From positions 71,205-135,204 of the forward strand of contig NZ_DASZBY010000066.1 of NCBI RefSeq assembly GCF_035943795.1: a stretch of 64,000 nucleotides of DNA. Reading direction: 5' to 3'. Position 1 is the first letter of the stretch. Every line of letters starts with the position of its first letter. This document shows positions 8,128 through 17,828 of the stretch, one piece after another. Under the pieces are notes generated by a model. It saw only the letters and a program-made list of their open reading frames with translations, was not told the origin of the DNA and searched no databases. The DNA is from Aliidongia sp035943795 (GTDB lineage Bacteria > Pseudomonadota > Alphaproteobacteria > ATCC43930 > CGMCC-115725). The position numbers were made by a program, and so were the translations under genes.

Positions 8128-9231
8128 ATGAAAATCCGCAGCATCGAAACCTTCTGCAATCCGTTCGTCGGGTTCGTGCGCGTCACGACCGACGATGGTG
8201 CGCAAGGCTGGGGACAGGTCTCGGCCTACAATGCCGATATCACGGCACTGGTGGTCCACCGGCAGATCGCTCCCTGGGTACTGGGCCGGAACGCCCACGA
8301 TATCCGGGCACTGATGGATGACATTCCGCGGCGCGAGCATAAATTTCCCGGATCCTACCTGTGCCGCGCGATGTGCGGCCTCGATACCGCGCTATGGGAC
8401 TTGCGCGGCAAGCGCGAAGGCAAGAGCGTCTGCGAGTTGCTGGGCGGCACGCCGGGCCGCTTGCGCGCCTATGCCTCGTCGATGAAGCGCGACATCACGC
8501 CGGTCCAGGAGGCCGAGCGATTGCTGCGCCTGCGCGACGAACGCGGCTTCGATGCATTCAAATTCCGCATCGGCGCCGAGTACGGCCGGGACATCGACGA
8601 ATGGCCTGGCCGCACCGAGGAGATCGTGCCGACCGTGCGCCGCGCGCTGGGCGACGGCGCCACCCTGCTGGTCGACGCCAACAGCGGATTTTCGCCCGGG
8701 CGCGCGATCGAGGTCGGGCGCATGCTGCAGGACCACGGGGTGTCGCACTACGAGGAGCCTTGCCCCTATTGGGAAATTGAGCAGACCCGGCAGGTAGCCG
8801 ACGCCCTCGATATCGACGTCACCGGCGGCGAGCAGGATTGCCAGTTCCAGATCTGGCGACAGATCGTCGGCACGCGCGCCGTGGATATCATCCAGCCCGA
8901 CGTCTGCTACATGGGCGGCATCACGCGCACCCTGCAGGTGGCCGAAATGGGTGCCGAGGCCGGCCTGCCGTGCACCCCGCACAGCGCCAACCTGAGCATG
9001 GTCACGCTGTTCACCATGCATCTGCTGGGCGCCATTCCGAATGCCGGCAAATATCTCGAATTCTCGATCGAGGGTCCGGACTACTACCCCTGGCAGGACG
9101 GCCTGTTCCGCAATTGGCCCTACACGGTCGAGGACGGCATGGTGACGATACCGAGCGAACCCGGATGGGGGATCGAGATCGAACCTTCCTGGCTGGAGCG
9201 CTCGGCCTATCAAGTGAGTGAAGTGTCCTGA
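8128..9231 (+). CDS. Enolase-superfamily (mandelate racemase/MLE) dehydratase
   Basis: A 367-residue member of the mandelate racemase subgroup. The N-terminal capping domain (MKIRSIETF) is followed by the TIM barrel. Visible active-site residues are Lys145 and Arg147 (FKFRIG, a KxR in place of KxK), metal ligands Asp183 (VDANSG), Glu209 (YEEPCP) and Glu235 (GGEQD), and the Asp258 (QPDVC) / His285 (PHSAN) dyad. This set suits acid-sugar or hydroxy-acid dehydratases, or a racemase. The frame is open further upstream, but ATG at 8128 gives the canonical N-terminus. It is the first gene of an operon with a polyamine-type ABC importer and divergent from the MocR gene. Substrate is unknown. Confidence 0.88.
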   Translation: MKIRSIETFCNPFVGFVRVTTDDGAQGWGQVSAYNADITALVVHRQIAPWVLGRNAHDIRALMDDIPRREHKFPGSYLCRAMCGLDTALWDLRGKREGKSVCELLGGTPGRLRAYASSMKRDITPVQEAERLLRLRDERGFDAFKFRIGAEYGRDIDEWPGRTEEIVPTVRRALGDGATLLVDANSGFSPGRAIEVGRMLQDHGVSHYEEPCPYWEIEQTRQVADALDIDVTGGEQDCQFQIWRQIVGTRAVDIIQPDVCYMGGITRTLQVAEMGAEAGLPCTPHSANLSMVTLFTMHLLGAIPNAGKYLEFSIEGPDYYPWQDGLFRNWPYTVEDGMVTIPSEPGWGIEIEPSWLERSAYQVSEVS

Positions 9232-9265
9232 ATACGCCTGCCACCAACCGATAGGGAGACGATCG

Positions 9266-10318
9266 ATGCGCGCGAAGACGCTTATGGGATCCGCCTTGTC
9301 CATCCTGATCGCCGTCGGTTGCGGCACCCGATCCGCCGGCGCCGAGGAACTGACCGTCGTGTCGTTCGGCGGTGCCTACCAGGACGGCCAGAGCAAGGCC
9401 CTGTTCCAGCCCGCCGCCAAGGCGCTGGGCATCACGCTCAAGGAAGAAACCTACACCGGCATCGCCGACCTCAGGCTGAAGGTGAAGGCGGGTGCGGTGA
9501 CCTGGGACATCGTCGCCAGCGGCTCGGGCAGTGCGGCACGCGCCGGCACCGAGGGCATCCTGGAAAAGCTCGACTACAAAACCATCGATGTCTCGCATTT
9601 CGTGCCGGGCACCTATCAGGATTATTGCGTCGGCGGCGACGTGTTTTCGACCGTGCTCGCCTGGAACACCAAGACCTATGGCGACAAGGGCCCGCAGAGC
9701 TGGGCGGATTTCTGGGACGTGAAGAAATTCCCCGGCAAGCGGTCGTACCGGAATGCCGTCGCAGGCTCGCTCGAGCCCGCCCTGATGGCCGATGGCGTTC
9801 CGGCCGACAAGGTCTACGAGGTGCTGTCGCAGCCCGGTGGCATCGAGCGTGCGATCAAGAAGATCAAGGAGCTGAAGCCGAACATCGCCGTCTGGTGGTC
9901 GTCGGGCGCCCAGCACGCGCAGCTGATGAAGGATGGCGAGGTCGACATGATCACCGGCTGGAACGGCCGGTTCGACGTCGTCGCCAAGGACGGCGCCAAG
10001 GTGGCCTATACCTTCAATCAGGCGCTGCTCGACAACGACTGTTACGCGATCGCCAAGGGCGCGCCGCACAAGGACCTGGCCATGCGGTTCCTGGCCGAGA
10101 TCGTGAAGCCGCAATACCAGGCCGAGTTCACCAAATACATCACCTACGGCCCGACCAACACGACGGCCTATACCATCGGCGCGATCGATCCCGCCTATGC
10201 CAAGCTGTTGCCGTCCTACCCGGAAAACGCAGCGAAACAGCTCACGATCAACCTCGATTGGTATATAAAATTCGAGCAGCAGGCAGCGGCCGCCTATCAG
10301 AACATGATGACCGAATAA
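9266..10318 (+). CDS. ABC transporter substrate-binding protein (PotD/PotF-like)
   Basis: A 350-residue periplasmic binding protein of the spermidine/putrescine cluster. A signal peptide runs to about AGA-EE near residue 26-28, and the mature protein starts LTVVSFGGAYQDGQ, typical of the polyamine/opine-type branch. A cysteine in the signal (VGC) lacks a good lipobox, so it is probably soluble. Start chosen at ATG 9266, 7-8 bp after AGGGAGA, rather than at the upstream ATG at 9218 inside the preceding gene. The ATPase and two permeases follow, completing the importer. The ligand is probably a cationic amine or amino-acid derivative. Confidence 0.9.
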   Translation: MRAKTLMGSALSILIAVGCGTRSAGAEELTVVSFGGAYQDGQSKALFQPAAKALGITLKEETYTGIADLRLKVKAGAVTWDIVASGSGSAARAGTEGILEKLDYKTIDVSHFVPGTYQDYCVGGDVFSTVLAWNTKTYGDKGPQSWADFWDVKKFPGKRSYRNAVAGSLEPALMADGVPADKVYEVLSQPGGIERAIKKIKELKPNIAVWWSSGAQHAQLMKDGEVDMITGWNGRFDVVAKDGAKVAYTFNQALLDNDCYAIAKGAPHKDLAMRFLAEIVKPQYQAEFTKYITYGPTNTTAYTIGAIDPAYAKLLPSYPENAAKQLTINLDWYIKFEQQAAAAYQNMMTE

Positions 10319-10350
10319 TCGATCGAACTCCTGCACGAGGCGGCTGGTAA

Positions 10351-11436
10351 ATGGTTCGCGCAGCATCCCTACCGATCTACGCGCACCAGATCGCCAAGTC
10401 CTACGGCAGGGTCCGGGCGCTGGACCAGGTCGATCTGGCGGTCCGCAGCGGCGAGTTCCTGACGCTGCTCGGACCGTCCGGCTCGGGCAAGACGACCTTG
10501 CTGATGGTGCTGGCAGGTTTCATCCGGCCCGACAGCGGCAGCCTGAGGTTCGGCGAAACCGAGATGATCCGCGTCGCCCCGCACAAGCGCGACGTCGGCA
10601 TGGTGTTCCAGAACTACGCCCTGTTCCCGCATATGAACGTCGCTTCGAACGTGGGCTTTCCCCTGCGCCTGCGCCGGGTGTCCAAGGCCGACATCGCCGC
10701 CCGCGTCGAACAGGCGCTGGAGACGGTGCAACTGGCCGGCTATGGCGCGCGCGGCATCGAGCAATTGTCCGGCGGCCAGAGGCAGCGCGTGGCCCTGGCC
10801 CGCGCCATCGTGTTCGAGCCGCGCATCCTGCTGATGGACGAGCCGCTGTCGGCTCTCGACAAGCAATTGCGCGAGCATATGCAGATCGAGCTTCGGCGCC
10901 TGCATGACAAGCTGGGCATGACCACGGTTTATGTCACCCACGACCAGCGCGAAGCCCTGACCATGTCGGACCGCGTCGCGGTCATCAGCCAAGGGCGGGT
11001 CCTGCAGCTGGATGCGCCCCGACGGCTCTACGAGCACCCCGCCAACCGCTTCGTCGCCGAATTCATCGGCGAGTCCGCGTTCCTGCCCGTGGAGCGAACC
11101 GGCGATAGCTTCTTCCACGACGGCCACCGGCTGAAGATCCGCGACTGTCCGGTCGTCGACGGCAACTGCCTGCTGATGCTGCGGCCCGAGCGGCTGCAGC
11201 TGCTGGGAGCGACGGCGCCGGATCATCTCAACATCCTGCGCGGCACCGTCGAGCAGGTGGTCTATCAGGGTGACAGTTTCCAGCTGCAGGCCCGTCTGGC
11301 CGACGGCAGCGCCGTGGCCTTGCGCGGCGTCTCGACCCAGGACGCGATGGCGACGCTTCCGCGGCCCGGTGCGCCGGTCATGTTCGGGCTCGCCCCCGAA
11401 GACACCGTGTTGCTGGCCGACGAGCGACGCAAGTGA
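10351..11436 (+). CDS. ABC transporter ATP-binding protein (PotA-like)
   Basis: A 361-residue ATPase with Walker A GPSGSGKTTLL, signature LSGGQRQRVALARA, Walker B ILLMDEPLSALD and the switch His in YVTHDQREAL. About 110 C-terminal residues form a TOBE-type regulatory domain, as usual for polyamine and maltose importers. It overlaps the first permease gene by 4 bp. It energises uptake by the adjacent binding protein and permeases. Confidence 0.92.
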   Translation: MVRAASLPIYAHQIAKSYGRVRALDQVDLAVRSGEFLTLLGPSGSGKTTLLMVLAGFIRPDSGSLRFGETEMIRVAPHKRDVGMVFQNYALFPHMNVASNVGFPLRLRRVSKADIAARVEQALETVQLAGYGARGIEQLSGGQRQRVALARAIVFEPRILLMDEPLSALDKQLREHMQIELRRLHDKLGMTTVYVTHDQREALTMSDRVAVISQGRVLQLDAPRRLYEHPANRFVAEFIGESAFLPVERTGDSFFHDGHRLKIRDCPVVDGNCLLMLRPERLQLLGATAPDHLNILRGTVEQVVYQGDSFQLQARLADGSAVALRGVSTQDAMATLPRPGAPVMFGLAPEDTVLLADERRK

Positions 11437-12314
11437 GCGCGCTGAATGCCGACGAGCTTCGCCGCGATGCGTTCCGCGAACGGCTGGCGCTGTTCGGCCT
11501 GACCCTGCCGGCCCTGGTGCTGGTCACCATCACGATGATCCTGCCGATCGCGTGGCTGTTCTCGTTGTCGTTGCTGGCCGACGACGGCAGCATCAGTCTC
11601 GAGAATTATCGGCGATTGGTCGAGCAGCCGTCCTATGGACGCATCTTCGCCACGACATTCGAGATCAGCGCGGCCGCGACGGCGATCTGCGTGCTGCTGG
11701 GCTATCCGCTGGCCTATCTCCTGTCGCAACTGTCGCCGCGCGTCGCCAACCTGTTGATGATCGGCGTGCTGCTGCCGTTCTGGACCTCGATCCTGGTGCG
11801 GACCTATGCCTGGCTGGTGCTGCTGCAGCGCCATGGGCTGGTCAACACCTGGGGCATCGAGCTGGGGTTGTGGGACGAGCCTCTGCCGCTCGTCTACAAT
11901 CCGGGCGGCACGCTGCTGGGCATGGTCCACATCATGCTGCCGTTTCTGATCCTGCCGCTCTACGGCTCGATGCGGGCGATCGATCGCAATTACCTGAAGG
12001 CCGCGGCCAACCTGGGCGCCGGCCCGATCCGTGCCTTCTGGCAAGTGTTCTTTCCGCTGTCCCTGCCCGGCCTGCTCGCAGGATCCACCATCGTGTTCAT
12101 CCTGTGCCTGGGCTTCTACATCACGCCCGCCATGCTGGGCGGCGGCAAGGTGATCATGGTCGCAAACCGGGTCGCGAACGATGTCGAGCTGTTCTTCAAC
12201 TGGGGAGCCGCCAGCGCTCTGGGTGTCGTGCTCCTGGTGGCGACCATGATCGTGCTCGCCGTCGCCTCGCGGCTGACCCCGCTCGGCCGGATCTTCGGTG
12301 GGCACGGGCCATGA
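11433..12314 (+). CDS. ABC transporter permease (PotB-like)
   Basis: A 293-residue inner-membrane permease with about six transmembrane helices. The first is LALFGLTLPALVLVTITMILPIAWLFSL. The coupling helix region reads RAIDRNYLKAAANLGAGPIRAFWQVFFPLSLPG, the EAA-loop equivalent. The start overlaps the ATPase stop by 4 bp and the stop overlaps the second permease by 4 bp, so the transporter genes are translationally coupled. Confidence 0.9.
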   Translation: MSALNADELRRDAFRERLALFGLTLPALVLVTITMILPIAWLFSLSLLADDGSISLENYRRLVEQPSYGRIFATTFEISAAATAICVLLGYPLAYLLSQLSPRVANLLMIGVLLPFWTSILVRTYAWLVLLQRHGLVNTWGIELGLWDEPLPLVYNPGGTLLGMVHIMLPFLILPLYGSMRAIDRNYLKAAANLGAGPIRAFWQVFFPLSLPGLLAGSTIVFILCLGFYITPAMLGGGKVIMVANRVANDVELFFNWGAASALGVVLLVATMIVLAVASRLTPLGRIFGGHGP

Positions 12315-13126
12315 GCTGGCTCGGCCGATCGGCCACCGAGACGCAGATCCCGCACCGGTCGCGGCTGTGGCTCTATCTGATCACGGGCCTGGTCCTGGCG
12401 TTCCTGGTCCTGCCGACGCTCGTCGTGATCCCGATGTCTTTCTCCGCTTCGCAATATCTGGAATTTCCGCCGCGCGAATGGTCGTTCCGCTGGTATGAGA
12501 GCTATTTCCAGTCCGACAAATGGATGCAGGCAACGGCGACCTCGCTCAAGGCGGCCTCGCTGACCGCGCTCCTGGCGACTCCGCTCGGCACCATGGCGGC
12601 CTACGGCCTGTTCCAGTCGCGCCTGCGCTTCACGTCCCTGGCCATGCCGCTGCTGCTGACGCCGATCATTACGCCGGTCGTCCTGGTCGGCATCGGCGTG
12701 TTCTACGCCTATGTCCGTCTGAAGCTGGTCAACACGCTGGTGGGCATCGTGCTGGCGCACAGCATGCTGGCCCTGCCTCTGGTGGTGCTGGTCGTCACCT
12801 CGGCGCTGAAAAGCTACGACATGAACCAGGAGACCGCGGCGCGCAGCCTGGGCGCCTCGCGGCTGAGGGCGTTCCTGCTGGTCACGCTGCCGCAGATCCG
12901 CTTCGCCATCATGACCGCCGCCGTTCTGTCGTTCCTGACCTCGTTCGACGAAGTGGTCATCGCGCTGTTCGTGTCGGGCGGCGACAATTCGACATTGACG
13001 CGCAACATGTTCAACGCCCTGCGCGATCAGATCGACCCGACCATCGCCGCGATCTCCACGGTGATGATCCTGGTCTCGTCATTGCTGCTGGCGCTCTCCC
13101 AGATCCTGGGCCGGGAACGTCGATAG
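12311..13126 (+). CDS. ABC transporter permease (PotC-like)
   Basis: A 271-residue second permease of the polyamine-type importer. ATG 12311 overlaps the previous stop (ATGA); a longer open frame upstream is a shadow of the other transporter genes. The first helix is LYLITGLVLAFLVLPTLVVI, and the EAA loop is QETAARSLGASRLRAFLLVTLPQI. It is the last gene of the five-gene dehydratase-transporter operon; 115 bp follow before the peptidase gene. Confidence 0.9.
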   Translation: MSWLGRSATETQIPHRSRLWLYLITGLVLAFLVLPTLVVIPMSFSASQYLEFPPREWSFRWYESYFQSDKWMQATATSLKAASLTALLATPLGTMAAYGLFQSRLRFTSLAMPLLLTPIITPVVLVGIGVFYAYVRLKLVNTLVGIVLAHSMLALPLVVLVVTSALKSYDMNQETAARSLGASRLRAFLLVTLPQIRFAIMTAAVLSFLTSFDEVVIALFVSGGDNSTLTRNMFNALRDQIDPTIAAISTVMILVSSLLLALSQILGRERR

Positions 13127-13241
13127 CGCGAATCCAAGGAGAAGCCGTTGGGGGCGAGCGCGCCACGCCGCCTGCTTCGTTACTTTTCCTGCGGGCGCTT
13201 CGGCCCTAAGCTCCGGCTCCGACCAGCCCCGAGGAGCCTTC

Positions 13242-15296
13242 ATGTCCCATCCCGCCGAAAACCCCGTTCTCTCTGCGTGGACCGGCCCTTACGGCGGCGC
13301 TCCGCCGTTCGACAAGATCAGGACCGAGCATTTTCCGCCGGCGCTCGACGCTGCCATCGCCGAGAAGCGTGCCGACGTGGCCGCCATTGCGGCCAATCCC
13401 CAGCCCGCTACCTTCGCCAATACGCTGGAGGCGCTGGAGGCTTCGGGCCCGCAACTCGCCCAGGCGGTCAAGCTGCTCCAGGTCTACACCTCGACGATGA
13501 ACGACCAGGCGATGCGCCTGGTGCAAACGGCGTTCGCTCCCAAGCTCGCGGCCCTCGCCGACGAGATCACGCATAATCAGGCCCTCTACGCCCGCGTGGC
13601 GGCGGTCTTCGAGGCACGGGAGCGCGCCGGCCTCGATGCCGAGCAGCAGCGGCTCGCGTTCGTGATCCACGACCGCTTCGTGCGCCGGGGTGCGGGCCTC
13701 GACGCCGCTGCCAAGGCGCGGTTGCAGGCGATCAACCAGGAACTCGCCTCGTTGCAGACGCGCTTCTCCCAGAACGTGCTGGCGGACGAAGAGGGCGAGG
13801 CGCTGGTCCTCGACAGCGCGGCGGATCTCGACGGTCTGTCCCCGCAACAGATCGAAGCGGCGGCTGCGACCGCGACGGCCCGCGGCCTGCCCGGCAAGTG
13901 GGCGATCGCCAATACCCGTTCGGCGATGGACCCGTTCCTGACGTACTCGGCGCGGCGGGATCTGCGCGAAAAGGCCCTGAAGCTCTGGCAGGCCCGTGGT
14001 GCCGGCGACAACCGTCCGATCATGACCGAGATCCTGAAGCTGCGCGCCGAAAAAGCCCGGCTGCTCGGCCATCCGACCTTCGCTCATTGGATCGCAGACG
14101 GACAGATGGCGAAGACGCCCGAGGCGGCACTGAAGCTGCTGACCGACATCTGGCACCCCGCGACCGCCCGGGTGCGCGAAGAGGCGGCGGAGATGGCCGA
14201 GGTCGCGGTCGCCGAGGGCGCGAACGCATCGATCGCCCCGTTCGACTATCGCCATTACGCCGAGAAGGTGCGCAAGGCGAAGTACGCCTATGACGAAACG
14301 GAAGTGAAGCCGTACCTGCAACTGACCAAGATGGTCGAGGCGATGTTCTGGGCCGCGGGCGAGCTGTTCGGCCTGCGCTTCACCCAGGTCCACGATCTGC
14401 CGGTCTACCATCCCGACGTCGTGGTCTATGAGGCGACCCGCGACGGTGAGCGGATCGGGCTCTTCTACTTCGATTTCTATGCGCGGCCGGGCAAGAGTTC
14501 GGGCGCCTGGATGAACGAATACCGCACCCAGCAGCGGCTGGGCGGTGTTGCGGTCACGCCGATCATCTCGAACAATGAAAACTATCTGAAAGGCGCGGCG
14601 GGCGAGCCGACCTTGATCTCCTGGACCGACGCCGTGACGTTGTTCCACGAATTCGGCCATGGCCTGCACGGCCTCAACTCCGACGTCACCTATCCGTCCC
14701 TGGCGGGAACGGCGGTGCTGCGCGACTTCGTGGAACTGCCCAGCCAACTGTTCGAGCATTGGCTGCCGACGCGGGAGCTGCTTGGCCGTTTCGCGCTGCA
14801 TTACCGGACCGGAGAGCCGATGCCGAAGGCGCTGGTCGACAAGATCCTGCGCGCCCAGGCCTTTCGCCAGGGCTTCCAGACCGCAGAATACCTGTCCAAC
14901 GCGATCATCGACCTGAAGGCCCATCTGGCCGGCGACACCGCCATCGATCCCGCGGCATTCGAGGCGCAGGTGCTGAGCGAGATCGGCATGCCGACGGAGA
15001 TGGTGTTGCGCCATCCCTTGGCCGCGTTCACCCACATGTTCGCGTCCGAGAGTTATGCCGCCGGCTATTACAACTACATCTGGGCGGACACGCTGACGGC
15101 CGACGCGGCCGAAGCCTTTGCGGCGGCACCCGGTGGTTTCTACGACAAGGACCTGGCCCGCCGACTGCTCGATGGCGTCCTGTCCATCGGCAACAAGCGC
15201 GATCCGGGCGACGCCTTCCGCGACTTCCGCGGCCGCGACGCCACGGTCGATGCCCTGATGCGCGACCGGGGCTTTGCCGCACCCCTGGAGGCATGA
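13242..15296 (+). CDS. dcp: M3-family zinc peptidyl-dipeptidase (Dcp-like)
   Basis: A 684-residue metallopeptidase of family M3. The zinc site HEFGH lies at about residues 469-473 (LFHEFGHGLHG), with the third ligand Glu in the following RDFVELPSQLFEHW helix. The N-terminal PPFDKIRTEHFPPALDAAI and length match peptidyl-dipeptidase Dcp more closely than oligopeptidase A. No signal peptide is seen, so it is cytoplasmic, degrading short peptides. It is in its own unit between the ABC operon and the convergent flavoenzyme operon, with only 7 bp between it and the oppositely oriented oxidoreductase. Confidence 0.92.
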   Translation: MSHPAENPVLSAWTGPYGGAPPFDKIRTEHFPPALDAAIAEKRADVAAIAANPQPATFANTLEALEASGPQLAQAVKLLQVYTSTMNDQAMRLVQTAFAPKLAALADEITHNQALYARVAAVFEARERAGLDAEQQRLAFVIHDRFVRRGAGLDAAAKARLQAINQELASLQTRFSQNVLADEEGEALVLDSAADLDGLSPQQIEAAAATATARGLPGKWAIANTRSAMDPFLTYSARRDLREKALKLWQARGAGDNRPIMTEILKLRAEKARLLGHPTFAHWIADGQMAKTPEAALKLLTDIWHPATARVREEAAEMAEVAVAEGANASIAPFDYRHYAEKVRKAKYAYDETEVKPYLQLTKMVEAMFWAAGELFGLRFTQVHDLPVYHPDVVVYEATRDGERIGLFYFDFYARPGKSSGAWMNEYRTQQRLGGVAVTPIISNNENYLKGAAGEPTLISWTDAVTLFHEFGHGLHGLNSDVTYPSLAGTAVLRDFVELPSQLFEHWLPTRELLGRFALHYRTGEPMPKALVDKILRAQAFRQGFQTAEYLSNAIIDLKAHLAGDTAIDPAAFEAQVLSEIGMPTEMVLRHPLAAFTHMFASESYAAGYYNYIWADTLTADAAEAFAAAPGGFYDKDLARRLLDGVLSIGNKRDPGDAFRDFRGRDATVDALMRDRGFAAPLEA

Positions 15297-15303
15297 TCAT
15301 CCC

Positions 15304-16434
15304 TCATGCCGCCGCCCGCTTCGCCATCAGGCGCTCCGGCATGAAACCCGCGATCTGACGCTGGGTCCCACCCTCGACGATGAGATCACTGAGGATCGCG
15401 CCGACGACGGGCACCAGTTGGAAGCCGTGGCCGGAGAAGCCGAATGCATGGAACAGGCCGGGCTGGTTCGGCGAGGCGCCGATCACCGGCAGCAGGTCGC
15501 GGGTCTTGGCCTCGATCCCGGTCCAGCTGCGCGCGATGCGCACGTCGCCCACCAGCGGGAACAGATCGACCGCCGCGCGCGCCCCCTTGGCCAGGTTCGC
15601 GAAATCGACGCTGCTGCTCTGCCGGTCGAGATCGGCCACCCCTTGCAGGCCGCCGCCGATTACCAGGGTCCCCTGATCCGACTGCTTGAACGACAGGGCG
15701 CGCCCGACGACGCTGACGACGGGGTCGATGAACGGGGCCAGCCGTTCCGTCACGATCATCATCGAGGCCTTCATGCCGAGTTCGATCTCGTCGCCGAACA
15801 GGGCGGCGAGCCTGCCGGCCCAGGCGCCGCCGGCATTGACCACGGCGGAAGCCACGAAGCGGCGCGTTCCCGAGCGGAGCAGCCAATCCGGCCCCTGGCG
15901 CTCGACCGCGTCCAGGCCGCAACCTTCGATGATCGTGACACCCGCGGCCTCGCAGGATCGGCGGAAGGCCACGATCGTCCGGTGCGGATCGGCGGCACCG
16001 TCCCGGCGGGCGACGAGCGCACCGACGCAGTGCGGGCTCAATGCCGGCGCCAGGCGGCGCAGCTCGGCCGCATCGATCAGTTCCTCGTGGGTATAGCCGA
16101 GCGCCCGCATCCGTGCCTCGCGCTCGAGCAGGTCCGGCCAATGCCGGTCGAATTCGGCGACACGGATCTGGCCGTCGGCATGGAAGCCGCAATCGTCGCC
16201 GACGAGGGCTTCGATCCGGTGCCACATCTCCATCGCTTCGAGCGAGATCGGCACCTCCGCCAGGTCGCGCCCGAGGGTACGGACACCGGCCGCGGTGGCA
16301 CTGGAGGCGTGCCGGCCGACCCAGGCCCGCTCGAGCACGACCGTGCGTCGGCCAGCCCGGGCCAGATGGAGCGCCGCCGACAGGCCATGCAGCCCGCCGC
16401 CGACCACCGCGACATCGAAGCCCGGCACGCTCAC
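15304..16434 (-). CDS. FAD-dependent oxidoreductase, DAO fold (second beta-like subunit)
   Basis: A 376-residue flavoprotein with GGGLHG in VAVVGGGLHGLSAAL at the N-terminus and the FAD-contacting C-terminal region FHAFGFSGHGFQLVP. It resembles beta subunits of sarcosine-oxidase-like and proline-dehydrogenase-like complexes. The start is taken as GTG 16434, which overlaps the TGA of the upstream gene (GTGA); a longer open frame to 16689 only shadows that gene. It is the last gene of the four-gene flavoenzyme operon and the second DAO-type subunit there. It may be an alternative catalytic subunit, or a separate oxidase acting on the product. Confidence 0.85.
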   Translation of the reverse strand: MSVPGFDVAVVGGGLHGLSAALHLARAGRRTVVLERAWVGRHASSATAAGVRTLGRDLAEVPISLEAMEMWHRIEALVGDDCGFHADGQIRVAEFDRHWPDLLEREARMRALGYTHEELIDAAELRRLAPALSPHCVGALVARRDGAADPHRTIVAFRRSCEAAGVTIIEGCGLDAVERQGPDWLLRSGTRRFVASAVVNAGGAWAGRLAALFGDEIELGMKASMMIVTERLAPFIDPVVSVVGRALSFKQSDQGTLVIGGGLQGVADLDRQSSSVDFANLAKGARAAVDLFPLVGDVRIARSWTGIEAKTRDLLPVIGASPNQPGLFHAFGFSGHGFQLVPVVGAILSDLIVEGGTQRQIAGFMPERLMAKRAAA

Positions 16435-17828
16435 GAGACCGGATCCGTCTCGTCGAGACTGGCGAGTTCGCCCAATGTCACGGGCTTCAACGGCGGCCTG
16501 ACGCGGTAGAAGCCGACCTCGCCGACCGGGCGCTGCTGGGCCGCGGCGACGAGATGCATGACCGTGTAGCCGCATTGCCGGCCCTGGCATGGCCCCATCC
16601 CGGCCCGGGTGAAGGCCTTGAGCTGGTTCGGTCCGGGGCGTCCCAGCGCCGCGCGCGCGCGGATGTCGCCGGCGGTAACCTCTTCGCAACGACAGACGAT
16701 GGTCGCATCGGGGGGTGCGAAGACCTGCGCCCTCGGCGCGAACAGCACGTCCAGGAAGGGGCGCAGCGCCAGCGCGCGCGCGAGGCTTCGGTGCAACGGG
16801 CGCGCTTCGGCCTCGACCTCAGCTGCCGCCAGGCCGCCGATCGTGACCGCCGCTCTAAGCCCGGCCAATCGTCCGCGCAATTCCGCCGCCCCGACACCGC
16901 CGATACCGGCCCCGTCCCCGGCCACGAATATGCCGGGCTGGGAGCTCTCACCCCAGGCGTCGAGCTTCGGGACGTAGCACAGCTGTCTCGCGTGCCACTC
17001 GACCGCGCAGCCGAGCGCCAAGGGCGCGTGAATGCTGGGCACCACGCCTTCGTGCACCAGCAGGACTTCGGCCGGAACGGTGCCATCGCGCCCGTCCTCG
17101 GTACGATACCGCAGGGTCTGGAGCCGCCCCTCGCCTTCGGCCACGAGTTCCGTGACGTGGCGGATCACGGGAACGCCGGCACGCTTGAGCGCCAGCGTCC
17201 AGGCCAGGCCCTTGACGAGATCGCCCAGGCTGGACAGGGCACCGGGCAGGTGCGGCAAGGCCGCCATCATCCGGCCGTGCGGCGTGGTGTCGAGGAAGCC
17301 GGCGATCTTGCCGCCGGCCGCCAGGAGTTGCGTCATGTAGAGCAGCGGCAGCGGTCCCGAGCCGGCAATCCAGACCGGCTGCACCGGAACGGTGTCGGCA
17401 GTCTTGAGCAATATCTGAGCGGCACCGACCGTCAGGACGCCCGGCAACGTCCAGCCCGGAAACGGCGCCGGGCGCTCCTGGGCACCGGTCGCGAGGACGA
17501 TCGCCTTGGCCGTGACGGTGCGCGCGGTACCATTGCGCGTCAGGAAGGCCCGGAAGCCCGGCTCGATCTGCCACAGCTGGCTGCCGGGCTCGTAGGTCGC
17601 CCCGCACGCCCGAAAGCCCGCCGCCCGCTCGGCGCCGGAGCGATAGGATGCGCCCAGTCGGGCGCCGCGCGGGGTGGCGGCGACTGTCTCGACCCCGCGC
17701 CAGATCTGTCCGCCCGGGGCCGGCTGGTCGTCGACGACCAGCACGGTCAGCCCATGGCGCCGGGCAGCGACGGCGGCGGCCATGCCGGCGGGGCCGGCAC
17801 CGACGATCAGCAGATCGACCGCGCTCAT
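16431..17828 (-). CDS. NAD/FAD-binding alpha subunit of a heteromeric oxidase (HcnB/OoxA-like)
   Basis: A 465-residue pyridine-nucleotide-disulfide-type flavoprotein with LLIVGAGPAGMAAAVAARR at the N-terminus and a second dinucleotide site near GIFVAGDGAGIGG. A BFD-like [2Fe-2S] domain follows, with Cys379, Cys381, Cys414 and Cys419. This layout is that of HcnB, opine-oxidase A subunits and the alpha subunit of D-hydroxyproline dehydrogenase. ATG 17828 overlaps the stop of the ferredoxin-like gene; the stop overlaps the next GTG start. It is expected to pass electrons from the DAO subunit to an acceptor. Confidence 0.9.
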   Translation of the reverse strand: MSAVDLLIVGAGPAGMAAAVAARRHGLTVLVVDDQPAPGGQIWRGVETVAATPRGARLGASYRSGAERAAGFRACGATYEPGSQLWQIEPGFRAFLTRNGTARTVTAKAIVLATGAQERPAPFPGWTLPGVLTVGAAQILLKTADTVPVQPVWIAGSGPLPLLYMTQLLAAGGKIAGFLDTTPHGRMMAALPHLPGALSSLGDLVKGLAWTLALKRAGVPVIRHVTELVAEGEGRLQTLRYRTEDGRDGTVPAEVLLVHEGVVPSIHAPLALGCAVEWHARQLCYVPKLDAWGESSQPGIFVAGDGAGIGGVGAAELRGRLAGLRAAVTIGGLAAAEVEAEARPLHRSLARALALRPFLDVLFAPRAQVFAPPDATIVCRCEEVTAGDIRARAALGRPGPNQLKAFTRAGMGPCQGRQCGYTVMHLVAAAQQRPVGEVGFYRVRPPLKPVTLGELASLDETDPVS

